Source: Bacteroidota bacterium
Lineage (GTDB): Bacteria > Bacteroidota > Bacteroidia > Chitinophagales > Chitinophagaceae
NCBI GenBank assembly: GCA_028875875.1
Contig: JAGWUV010000031.1
Location: 1 to 53,613, forward strand
Direction of reading: 5' to 3'
DNA length: 53,613 nucleotides
This document shows positions 25,464 through 33,614 of the stretch, one piece after another. Under the pieces are notes generated by a model. That model searched no databases, was not told the origin of the DNA, and was given only the letters and a program-made list of their open reading frames with translations. Made by a program: the position numbers and the translations under genes. The stretch's first letter is position 1; the number at the start of each line of letters is the position of its first letter.

Positions 25464-26315
25464 TTAAGGTCTTAATCTTTCAATTACAAATTTTTCAAAG
25501 GAATTGATCGCAGCGTTGTGATCATCATATTTCAAAAGTGAAATATGAGTATCATCTAAAGGAGGCATATACTTTTGGCGCCTTATGATATCTACCTGTT
25601 CAGGCACCATATTTCTTGGCAGGACTGTTACTCCCATACCAGCTTTTACGGCAGCAATGGTTCCTGCAAAACTCGGGCTGGAAAAAACAATTCTCCATTT
25701 ACGTTTGGCAGCTTCTAACGCTACTATTGCCCTGGAGCGATATACACAAGGCTGAGGTGAAAGTACCAGCGGAATTGCCATATCAGGATCTTGTTCAAAA
25801 AAGTTCAAACTTCCCACCCATTCTAATGGTTCCGACCAAACATCAATACCGTTAGGAAAATCCTCAGGCCTACTCATCTTAACCAAAACAAGATCGAATT
25901 CTTTCTGCTTGAAACGCTCAAAGAGATTCAGCGTTAAATCACACTGTACATGCAACAATACCCTTGGATGCTTGCGTGAAAAATCTGTTAGCACATCGGA
26001 TAAAAACACACTGGCAAAATCTTCGGGCAAACCAAACCTTACTTCTCCTTCCAGTTCAGGTTCTTTAAACCGATCAAATACTTCATGCTGTAGTTTAATA
26101 ATCTGCCGTGCGTAGCCTAATAGTATTTCTCCATCCGGCGTAAGCATAAAATTCTTTCCTCTCATAAACAAAGGCTTACCCAGCTGGTTCTCCAACTTGG
26201 CTATTTGCTGACTGATGGCTGATTGTGTTCTCATCACTTTTTCAGCGGCCTGCGTAAAACTGCCAGACTCAGCAACTGCTAAAAAACACTCCAGGGTAAG
26301 AATATCGAAGCTCAT
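25464..26315 (-). CDS. LysR-family transcriptional regulator, divergent from dabB-dabA
   Basis: 283 residues from the ATG at 26315; an upstream TTG at 26336 is less likely. The N-terminal winged helix-turn-helix at residues 1-60 has FLAVAESGSFTQAAEKV and TQSAISQQIAKLENQLGKPLF. The effector-binding domain follows from about residue 90. It is transcribed away from dabB, with 91 bp between the start codons that contain both -7 boxes and a T-N11-A palindrome. LysR proteins commonly regulate carbon-fixation and inorganic carbon uptake genes (CbbR/CcmR type), so control of dabBA by CO2 or bicarbonate status is a reasonable inference. The effector is unknown. Confidence 0.9.
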   Translation of the reverse strand: MSFDILTLECFLAVAESGSFTQAAEKVMRTQSAISQQIAKLENQLGKPLFMRGKNFMLTPDGEILLGYARQIIKLQHEVFDRFKEPELEGEVRFGLPEDFASVFLSDVLTDFSRKHPRVLLHVQCDLTLNLFERFKQKEFDLVLVKMSRPEDFPNGIDVWSEPLEWVGSLNFFEQDPDMAIPLVLSPQPCVYRSRAIVALEAAKRKWRIVFSSPSFAGTIAAVKAGMGVTVLPRNMVPEQVDIIRRQKYMPPLDDTHISLLKYDDHNAAINSFEKFVIERLRP

Positions 26316-26333
26316 TATTAGATTTATTAATAG

Positions 26334-26341
26334 CAAACATA
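26334..26341 (-). promoter_or_regulatory. -7 box (TATGTTTG) for the LysR gene
   Basis: Exact TAnnTTTG match on the minus strand, 18 bp from the ATG at 26315. The T-N11-A palindrome lies about 22 bp upstream of it, in the region expected for autoregulation. Confidence 0.45.
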
Positions 26342-26362
26342 AGAATTATTCGTACAACTTAT

Positions 26363-26377
26363 ATCAGTAATACTAAT
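26363..26377. promoter_or_regulatory. LysR-type T-N11-A box in the lysR/dabB intergenic region
   Basis: ATcAGTAaTACTaAT is a 15-bp pseudopalindrome with AGTA/TACT arms and outer AT/AT, containing the T-N11-A spacing typical of LysR binding sites. It overlaps the upstream edge of the dabB -7 box. Confidence 0.45.
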
Positions 26378-26384
26378 AATTTTG
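26377..26384 (+). promoter_or_regulatory. -7 box (TAATTTTG) for dabB-dabA
   Basis: Exact TAnnTTTG match, 22 bp before the dabB ATG. No -33 TTTG is seen upstream, which fits a promoter that needs an activator. Confidence 0.45.
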
Positions 26385-26406
26385 TCTTATCAAACAAGCA
26401 ATTCTA

Positions 26407-27756
26407 ATGAAAGATTCAATTTCAGCAACCGTTCTCTCCCTTTTTCAAGTAGATGCATTAGCAATCATAATGATCTCGCTAGTTGGTTTTGTAAGTATCA
26501 ATGTTTCCCTTTTCTCACTAAAGTACCTGAAAGGAGATAGAGCTCAAAAGCTTTTTTTTAATCGTTTATTTCTTCTAATACCTTCTGTTTTCATTATGGT
26601 AACAGCTGATCACCTGCTTCTGTTCTTCGCCGCCTGGGCTATCAGCAACTATCTTCTCACCCGCCTAATGATTCACAAATCAGAATGGAAAGCAGCTAAA
26701 GAATCCGGCAATCTTGCTCTTAAAAATTTTATTCTTGGCATGTTTTTCCTTGCCGCTTCTTTTATAGGTCTTTATGCTCAAACAGGCTCTGCCTCAATTC
26801 ATACAATTATTCAGCAAAGTATATCAGGTACCTCTCTTCTTTTAGTGCTGAGCTTATTATTCCTTGCCGCCATGACACAAAGTGCGATATGGCCATTTCA
26901 CAAATGGCTAACCAGCTCTTTAAACTCACCCACACCTGTCTCCGCCCTCATGCATGCGGGTCTTGTAAACGGTGGAGGGTTTCTGCTGGCACGCTTCGCT
27001 CTTCTTTTCACAAAGGCACCAATGAGCTTACAGTTTATTTTTTTCACAGGACTTATCACTGCAATCGTTGGAACATTATGGAAACTCATGCAAAATGATG
27101 TAAAAAGAATGCTTGCTTCTTCAACAATGGGGCAAATGGGTTTTATGATGGTACAATGCGGCTTGGGACTTTTCCCTGCAGCTATTGCACATCTTTGCTG
27201 GCACGGATTGTTTAAGGCATACTTGTTTCTTTCTTCAGGATCAGCAGCCCAGGAGAAGAGGCTCGACTTGAACTATCCACCCAGCATAGGCACTTTTATC
27301 CTGTCACTTGTTTGCGGTGCAGCCGGCGCTTATGGTTTCGCACTAATAAGTCATAAAAGCTTTGCAGTTCTGGATACAACTTTATTTCTTACCGGGATTG
27401 CATTTCTTGGTGCAGCACAACTGGCCATTCCGCTTCTTAAGCCTTCACCTCTGAAAAAGTTACCAATTGCCTTAATAAGCGCAGTATTTGCAGGAGCAGC
27501 ATATGGTTCAAGTGTTTATGGAATTGAAAAATTACTGGAGCCATTACACATCTGGAATCCTCAACCACTAGGCTTATTACACATAATTGGCTTTTTGATC
27601 TTAACCGGCAGCTGGCTATTCGTTTTATTTGGAAAAAGAAAAGAAAACACACAAAATATACCAGCCTGGATGAAGAAGGGATACGTAAGCATGCTGAATG
27701 CAAGTCAACCACATCCTACAACAATTACAGCACACCACAACCATTATCAATACTAA
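26407..27756 (+). CDS. dabB: DabB: NuoL-like membrane subunit of a DAB inorganic carbon transporter
   Basis: 449 residues of a proton-conducting antiporter-type membrane protein, with about 12-13 helices. WPFHKWLTSSLNSPTPVSALMHAGLVNGGGFLLARF is the core antiporter signature split across helices 7-8 (key K and H residues). KRMLASSTMGQMGFMMVQCGLG follows, as in NuoL/M. In DAB complexes this subunit couples an ion gradient to DabA. A complex I origin is ruled out by context: no other nuo genes are present, and dabA starts 13 bp after the stop. It is on the short side for the family. A LysR regulator is divergent upstream. Confidence 0.88.
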   Translation: MKDSISATVLSLFQVDALAIIMISLVGFVSINVSLFSLKYLKGDRAQKLFFNRLFLLIPSVFIMVTADHLLLFFAAWAISNYLLTRLMIHKSEWKAAKESGNLALKNFILGMFFLAASFIGLYAQTGSASIHTIIQQSISGTSLLLVLSLLFLAAMTQSAIWPFHKWLTSSLNSPTPVSALMHAGLVNGGGFLLARFALLFTKAPMSLQFIFFTGLITAIVGTLWKLMQNDVKRMLASSTMGQMGFMMVQCGLGLFPAAIAHLCWHGLFKAYLFLSSGSAAQEKRLDLNYPPSIGTFILSLVCGAAGAYGFALISHKSFAVLDTTLFLTGIAFLGAAQLAIPLLKPSPLKKLPIALISAVFAGAAYGSSVYGIEKLLEPLHIWNPQPLGLLHIIGFLILTGSWLFVLFGKRKENTQNIPAWMKKGYVSMLNASQPHPTTITAHHNHYQY

Positions 27757-27769
27757 ACATTATTATACA

Positions 27770-29959
27770 ATGATAACCTACCAAGAAGAGATCATCACGT
27801 CAGAAGAAAACATAAGCGATGCTATTCAATCTGCATGGTCTGTAGTTGCTCCTTTCTGGCCTTTAAAAAATATCATTGCAGTTAACCCCTTATCTGGACT
27901 TGAAGATTTACCTTTTGAAAAAGCATTAAAAGAAGGCCAGGTTTATTTTCAGCAAAAAGAAGTTCCACCCGCTATGCTTGAGATCAACAGGCAATCAATT
28001 AAGTGGCTACAAGCTTTTTTTGATGATGGACAGGCTACACTTCAGATGCCACTCAGGCAAAAAGGTTTCTTAGCTGCTTTACTTGAATTGCTTCCTTACG
28101 ATGAATCGATTGTGAACAAAACAAGAAAAGACGAGTTGATCAATTTCGATCTTGCTCCAAAAAAGATAATCAAACAATGCCTTGATGCATTGAACATACC
28201 GGTTAACCAACAACGTACTTTCCTTACACTGCTACTAACCACTTTACCCGGATGGGCCGCACATGTTAAATACAGGGCAAATTGGGCTGATGCAGCCGAC
28301 CGCAAAAAAATAAACCAGGTTTCTGAGGAAGAATATCTCACCTTCAGAATATTGTTAACTTATTTGATATGGCCCAAAGCCAAAGCATTACTAACATGGC
28401 ATGAAAATGCACAGAAGAATGCCTCAGTAAAATCTCTTATAAAGAAGATCGAATCTTCAGAAGAAACATATCAAAAGGCTTTATTACAACAACTTTCTGC
28501 TGAATATAAAACATCCAACAAATTACCTGATGCTCAACTTGTATTTTGCATTGATGTACGTTCAGAGCCTTTTAGAAAAGCATTGGAGCAGCAAGGTAAT
28601 TATGAGACTTTAGGATTTGCAGGATTTTTCGGAGTACCCATTGCTGTGCAAAACAGTATAACAGGAGACCATTATCCCTCTTGTCCTGTTTTACTGCAAC
28701 CGGCACATCAGGTAGAAGAATGTCCAGCTTGTAATAACAATCACTCCAACATTAAAATTTATGAAAGAAAAGCTGCTTTCAAACGTCTATATCAATCACT
28801 CAAATACACATTCACTGCCCCATTTGCACTGGTAGAAACCATAGGACCTTTGAGCGGAATAAACATGGCATTACGTAGTATTTTCCCCAAAGCATTTCAT
28901 ACAATTTCGGATGGCAAAAAATCTTTAAAAGATTTTCAGCCAAACACAAATTCAATTCCTTTTAAACAACAATGCATTTACGCTGAAAATGCTTTACGCA
29001 CCATGGGCCTAACAAAAAACTTTGCCCCTCTGGTAGTATTTTGTGGGCACGGTAGCAAAACACAAAATAATGCATATGCTACGGCCCTGGATTGTGGAGC
29101 TTGCGGCGGCCATCATGGAGCTCCTAATGCCAGAATATTAGCAACTATTCTAAATACAAAATCTGTTAGGGATGTTTTACAAAAGAATGGTGTAATCATC
29201 CCTGAGACTACTCAATTTCTGGCAGCAGAGCATAATACCACTACCGATGAAATGATCTTATTCGATGAGGATATACCACAGACCCATAAAACATATTTGA
29301 ACGATTTAAAATCAGGCTTAGGGAAAGCCCGACTTCAAAACAGCAACTGGAGAGCGGGAAAAATGGGAGTAAAAACAAAAATAGTTTCAGCAACTATGCA
29401 TACTGCAAAAAGAGCTGAAGACTGGGCTCAAGTTCGTCCTGAATGGGGATTGGCCCGTAATGCAGCTTTCATTATTGCACCAAGAGCACTGAGCAAAGAA
29501 ATAGACCTCGATGGAAGAGCCTTTCTTCATTCATACGACTGGCAACAGGATCCTGAAGGAAAATCATTGACTGCTATTCTTACGGCGCCATTAGTAGTTG
29601 GACAATGGATTAACACCCAATACTTGTTTTCTACTATTGATAATATTGCTTATGGAGGAGGAAGTAAAATATCAAAAAATATCACTGGAAAAATCGGGAT
29701 CATGCAGGGAAATGCAAGTGATATTATGTGCGGGCTACCGTTACAATCAGTTTACACATCTGATACGGAGACATACCACGAACCGGTGAGATTATTATCA
29801 GTCGTATATGCACCTCATCAAATTATAGCAAACATTATCGAACAACAGCCTATACTGCAAAAGTTAATTGGTAACGGATGGATTAATTTAGTTTGTATTG
29901 ACCCGGTAACCAGAGAAAAACTAAAAATGAATAGGGATTTGAGCTGGGAACTTAACTGA
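27770..29959 (+). CDS. dabA: DabA: zinc-dependent, carbonic-anhydrase-like subunit of a DAB inorganic carbon transporter (DUF2309/UPF0753)
   Basis: 729 residues from the ATG at 27770; an in-frame ATG at 27698 lies inside dabB and is less likely. The proposed zinc ligands are all present: C260 and D262 in LVFCIDVRSEPFR, H427 in VVFCGHGSKTQNN and C442 in ALDCGACGGHHGAPNAR. The 15-residue spacing between the last two equals that reported for Halothiobacillus DabA. The N-terminus with WSVVAPFWPLKNIIAVNPLSGLE is a family hallmark. The soluble DabA is thought to hydrate CO2 to bicarbonate in one direction while DabB supplies energy, concentrating bicarbonate in the cytoplasm. Here no RuBisCO is in view, so the likely use is feeding anaplerotic or biotin carboxylases when CO2 is low. 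Confidence 0.93.
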   Translation: MITYQEEIITSEENISDAIQSAWSVVAPFWPLKNIIAVNPLSGLEDLPFEKALKEGQVYFQQKEVPPAMLEINRQSIKWLQAFFDDGQATLQMPLRQKGFLAALLELLPYDESIVNKTRKDELINFDLAPKKIIKQCLDALNIPVNQQRTFLTLLLTTLPGWAAHVKYRANWADAADRKKINQVSEEEYLTFRILLTYLIWPKAKALLTWHENAQKNASVKSLIKKIESSEETYQKALLQQLSAEYKTSNKLPDAQLVFCIDVRSEPFRKALEQQGNYETLGFAGFFGVPIAVQNSITGDHYPSCPVLLQPAHQVEECPACNNNHSNIKIYERKAAFKRLYQSLKYTFTAPFALVETIGPLSGINMALRSIFPKAFHTISDGKKSLKDFQPNTNSIPFKQQCIYAENALRTMGLTKNFAPLVVFCGHGSKTQNNAYATALDCGACGGHHGAPNARILATILNTKSVRDVLQKNGVIIPETTQFLAAEHNTTTDEMILFDEDIPQTHKTYLNDLKSGLGKARLQNSNWRAGKMGVKTKIVSATMHTAKRAEDWAQVRPEWGLARNAAFIIAPRALSKEIDLDGRAFLHSYDWQQDPEGKSLTAILTAPLVVGQWINTQYLFSTIDNIAYGGGSKISKNITGKIGIMQGNASDIMCGLPLQSVYTSDTETYHEPVRLLSVVYAPHQIIANIIEQQPILQKLIGNGWINLVCIDPVTREKLKMNRDLSWELN

Positions 29960-30060
29960 TTGTTTTAAGAACACTAACAAGAAACTTCATTAAAGACAAT
30001 TCCATTTAACACATGAATTAAGCTTTTTGAACATCGAGTTAATAAAACACCTGTGTGAAA

Positions 30061-30092
30061 GCAGTTGAGCAATCAAAGAATTATGCAACTGC
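30061..30092. repeat. Inverted repeat between dabA and the SDR gene
   Basis: GCAGTTG and CAACTGC are perfect 7-bp arms 18 bp apart in the 181-bp gap after dabA. No T run follows on the plus strand. It may be a weak terminator for dabBA or a chance repeat. Confidence 0.25.
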
Positions 30093-30140
30093 AAACAAAA
30101 AAAATAGTTTGTTGTTGTTTATTGAAATGTAAAATTAACC

Positions 30141-30827
30141 ATGAACTATTTAATAGCAGGCAGCTCAGGTATTGGAATGGCATTGAGTGAACAACTCGCA
30201 GGAAATAATAGGGTATATGCAACTTATTTCCAACATCCAAAAGAAAGTATTGGGAATACTTCTTATCACTACTTAAATGTTTTGGATGAGGTGATAGATG
30301 TAAGCTTTTTACCTGATCAATTAGATGGCTTGGCTTATTGCGTAGGTGCAATAAATTTAAAACCATTCACAAGGATCCAGCCGGCAGATTTTATAGCAGA
30401 TTACCAGGTACAAGTAATTGGTGCTATTAAACTAATACAAGCATGTTTACCTAAGCTTAAACAAAGTGAGCAAGCCTCCATTGTTTTATTTAGCACTGTA
30501 GCAGCACAAACAGGTTTTAATTTTCATAGTATGGTTAGTGCCAGCAAAGGTGCCATTGAAGGCTTAACAAAAGCTTTGGCGGCAGAACTAGCACCTAAAA
30601 TAAGAGTAAATTGTATAGCGCCGTCGATTACACAAACACCGTTGGCTCAACCAATTTTAAATACACCTGAAAAAATTGAAGCCAATGCCTTGCGGCATCC
30701 CTTAAAGAGAATCGGCTCTTCGAATGATATTGCCAATGCAGCAACTTTTCTTTTAAGCAAAAACAGCTCTTGGATCACAGGACAGGTTTTACATGTAGAT
30801 GGAGGTATTGGCGATTTAAAATTGTAA
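30141..30827 (+). CDS. SDR-family oxidoreductase with the catalytic tyrosine replaced
   Basis: 228 residues with a Rossmann fold. The nucleotide loop is a short AGSSGIGMAL near residue 7. The usual middle is LAYCVGAINLKPF, and the active-site serine is in VLFSTVAAQTG. The YxxxK motif reads V-S-A-S-K (in MVSASKGAIEGLTKALAAE), so the catalytic tyrosine is valine. The C-terminal substrate loop IRVNCIAPSITQTPLAQP and TGQVLHVDGG are normal. It may be catalytically altered, or work through a different residue. It begins 181 bp after dabA and is probably separate. A bidirectional hairpin follows. Confidence 0.88.
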   Translation: MNYLIAGSSGIGMALSEQLAGNNRVYATYFQHPKESIGNTSYHYLNVLDEVIDVSFLPDQLDGLAYCVGAINLKPFTRIQPADFIADYQVQVIGAIKLIQACLPKLKQSEQASIVLFSTVAAQTGFNFHSMVSASKGAIEGLTKALAAELAPKIRVNCIAPSITQTPLAQPILNTPEKIEANALRHPLKRIGSSNDIANAATFLLSKNSSWITGQVLHVDGGIGDLKL

Positions 30828-30910
30828 GTTTATTCACCTCTAATATTTGCAATTACATTAGAGCCAACTCTTAACTTCCACAAATCGTTATTCATTTACT
30901 AAATTAAACT

Positions 30911-30941
30911 AAAAGAGGATTGTTAATAACGATCCTCTTTT
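30911..30941. terminator. Bidirectional terminator between the SDR gene and the OmpA-like gene
   Basis: AAAAGAGGAT and ATCCTCTTTT form a 10-bp perfect stem, extended by GTTa/tAAC after one mismatch. The run of T (or A on the other strand) supports termination on both strands. Confidence 0.82.
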
Positions 30942-30959
30942 AGCTCTGTATTTTATAGT

Positions 30960-33614
30960 TTATTTCTTCTTCAGTTTCACAAAATAAATAACAGTATTGT
31001 GCTGAAGGTTATTCACAACACTTACTTCAGTTCTCTTTCCATCACCATCTGTTATTACCATTAATGCCGAGTTAGGAGGAATTGTACCCAAATTCTCTGC
31101 ATAGAAGATCATCTCATTTTTGTTTTCTCCAGGCTCAACAGGAACATTAAAACTAATGGGTTCATCAGTTTTCAACAGTTTCTTGTAGGCCACAATTTTC
31201 TTATCGTAGATAACTGAAATACTATCGTTATCAAAAACACCATTGTCGTAGATATCTATATGCACCGAATCAGAATTTGTATATAGCGTGATTACCTGAT
31301 TAGCTACTCTGCTTGTCATCTGTTTCACAAGTAACTGGCTCTTAATCTGAGAAATAGAATCCAGCGTAGCTATCATTTTATCTTTATTATTGATAACATC
31401 ATCTTCAGAAGGATGAATTTCATTTTTTGTTCTCTGATCTTTAGCAGTATGATCACGATCAATAGTATGCGCTTGCTTTTCTCTTTGCAACCTTTGTTTC
31501 CTTTCTATTCTTTCTCTCTCGGACTTCACCTTCAATTCTTTTTGTAACCTTCTTTTTTCATTAAGTGCTTTTTCTCTTGCCTCCCTTAATCTCCGGTTTC
31601 TTTCTATTCTCGCCATCCGCTTAGCGTACCTTTCATCCGTACTTCTAAAGTGAAAAGGCCTTTTTCCATTTCTAATATCATCCAAAATTTCATCTATATC
31701 CAATTCCTTTCCTGTTGGAGTCCATTTAGCATTTTTATTTTTTGTAATTATAATGTCAGATCTTCTGTTTACAGACTGCTCTTTAACATTATAAGTTGTA
31801 TCATCTTTACATGGCAGCAATAAATGTTCTTCGCCAAAAAAGTCTGTATTAATCCTTGTCGCATTGATATGATGTTTACGTAAATAAGCCTTCGTAGCAT
31901 TAGAACGTGCTTTAGATAACCGAAGATTTACCTCAGTGCTTCCTTTACAATCCGTGAAAGATGCGATAACAACATTATACTCAGGGTTACCTTTTAATAT
32001 CTCAAGAACGGTATCTATAGTAGAACGGGCATTTCGCCTTATATCATATCTATTGAAATCAAAATGAATAGAATACCTGAATACTGTAGACTGGTTCAAT
32101 GAATCCAGCAATAATTGTCTTTTTTGTTTCGCCTCCTCTTCCTTGCTTATAGTCACTACTTCTTTTTTTGCTACCAGCAAAGAATCGGCCGAAGCTAATA
32201 GTTGCTGAGCTTTAGCGATTGAATCACTTTTATTTCTATCTGCTGTCGAATCTTTCAACTGTACAGGTGTTGCCATAAAAACTTCAAGACAGCAGGAAGA
32301 AGCCCGGTCTGAACTAAAAAAAGCAGTATCCGTGGTTGTTCTGTGATATCTCTTATAATAGACATCATCTTTAACAGAGTTCAGTGGAAATCCAAGATTT
32401 ACAGGCTCACGCCATTCATTGGAAGCAACAATGCCGCTATCCTGATAAATATCCATCCCTCCCATCCCCTTTCTTCCATTAGAACTAAAGAATAAACGAT
32501 GTAATTCTTCATTGTAGAAAGGTGCAGCCTCATCTTCGGCGGTATTTATACTATCTCCCAAATTAATAGCGGTTCCAATAGTCTTTCCATCATTCATTTC
32601 TATCATCCAAATATCATATTTACCTAGCCCTCCGGGTCTGTCAGACACAAACAATAAATGCTTATTATCAGCTGTAATAAATGGTTGCTTACTATTAAAT
32701 CCTTTCGCATTAACAGAACTGTCCATCATTACAGGTTCACTCCAGGGAGCAGATACAGAATTCCTCGTTAAATAATATAAAGCATAATTATTCTTTGAAG
32801 GAATATAGGTTTCGTGCCATCCGGTAAAATAAAGTGTTAAGCTGTCTGGTGAAAGAGAAGATGCTGCCATATCCAAAGGAGCTGATGGAAATAAAACTTG
32901 CTCAGAATCAAAGTTACTGTTGGCCATCATTATACGTGATGGATGAATCAGTTCTTTTGTTAAAGTAGTATCAGTTCTTGAAGTACTGAACAGGAAAAGT
33001 TTATCCGATATTTTATCCATTGCATAATTAGAACCATCCGTATTAACAGGTTCTCTCAACTTTGTAACTGCAAACAGTGGTAACCTTGATTTTTGTTCAA
33101 GAATAAAGTAGCAATTGTTGAGTTCTATTTTTGCCTGTTTTACTTCAACTGAAGTAGAATCATATTCATTCAGAAAATCTGTTAGTAATGGAATTGCTAT
33201 ATCTGCTTCATCATTTGCACGTAAGCAAACTGCCATGTATAATTTCAATTTCGGATCCGGTTGCTTGGCTTTACGTTTATATTTTTGATAATTAGTTAAA
33301 GCCTTTTCATAATCATGAAATAATCTATAACTCTCTGCTAGCTTCCACAAAACATATTCCTCTGTTTTCCCTTTTGCTTTTCTTCCATGCTTATGTTTAT
33401 TTGGTGAATAAGGAAGTATCACTGAAGCTTCATCATAAACACCGGTTAATACCGCCTCATATAATTTAGATGAAGCGTAATAGTTTTGCTGTGCAAATAA
33501 AGCATCTGCCTTTTTTATATACCCTTTCATGCCTACCTGAGCTGATACCGAATGATTGAACACACAGGTATAAATTGAAAGAAATATAAGTAAATAGTAT
33601 TTTTTCTTCATCAT
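30960..33614 (-). CDS. PD40/OmpA-family envelope protein with C-terminal extension, linked to a type IX secretion module
   Basis: About 884 residues. A signal peptide (MMKKKYYLLIFLSIYTCVFNHSVSAQ) precedes TPR-like repeats (about 30-165) and WD40-like PD40 propeller repeats (about 170-450), as in FMSDRPGGLGKYDIW and FFSSNGRKGMGGMDIY. An OmpA peptidoglycan-binding domain follows (about 505-625), with FDFNRYDIRRNARSTID and LRLSKARSNATKAYL. A basic helical stretch (about 655-715) and a terminal beta domain ending NTVIYFVKLKKK come after it. The start ATG at 33614 overlaps the PorP stop as ATGA; the frame also opens at an ATG at 33626. In Bacteroidota such proteins anchor type IX secretion or gliding components to the wall. 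It is the last gene of the trio. Confidence 0.85.
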   Translation of the reverse strand: MMKKKYYLLIFLSIYTCVFNHSVSAQVGMKGYIKKADALFAQQNYYASSKLYEAVLTGVYDEASVILPYSPNKHKHGRKAKGKTEEYVLWKLAESYRLFHDYEKALTNYQKYKRKAKQPDPKLKLYMAVCLRANDEADIAIPLLTDFLNEYDSTSVEVKQAKIELNNCYFILEQKSRLPLFAVTKLREPVNTDGSNYAMDKISDKLFLFSTSRTDTTLTKELIHPSRIMMANSNFDSEQVLFPSAPLDMAASSLSPDSLTLYFTGWHETYIPSKNNYALYYLTRNSVSAPWSEPVMMDSSVNAKGFNSKQPFITADNKHLLFVSDRPGGLGKYDIWMIEMNDGKTIGTAINLGDSINTAEDEAAPFYNEELHRLFFSSNGRKGMGGMDIYQDSGIVASNEWREPVNLGFPLNSVKDDVYYKRYHRTTTDTAFFSSDRASSCCLEVFMATPVQLKDSTADRNKSDSIAKAQQLLASADSLLVAKKEVVTISKEEEAKQKRQLLLDSLNQSTVFRYSIHFDFNRYDIRRNARSTIDTVLEILKGNPEYNVVIASFTDCKGSTEVNLRLSKARSNATKAYLRKHHINATRINTDFFGEEHLLLPCKDDTTYNVKEQSVNRRSDIIITKNKNAKWTPTGKELDIDEILDDIRNGKRPFHFRSTDERYAKRMARIERNRRLREAREKALNEKRRLQKELKVKSERERIERKQRLQREKQAHTIDRDHTAKDQRTKNEIHPSEDDVINNKDKMIATLDSISQIKSQLLVKQMTSRVANQVITLYTNSDSVHIDIYDNGVFDNDSISVIYDKKIVAYKKLLKTDEPISFNVPVEPGENKNEMIFYAENLGTIPPNSALMVITDGDGKRTEVSVVNNLQHNTVIYFVKLKKK

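Noticed and set aside
26407-27756. dabB as a complex I NuoL/NuoN or Mrp antiporter subunit
   Set aside because: No other nuo or mrp genes are adjacent, and the next gene is an intact DabA with conserved zinc ligands.
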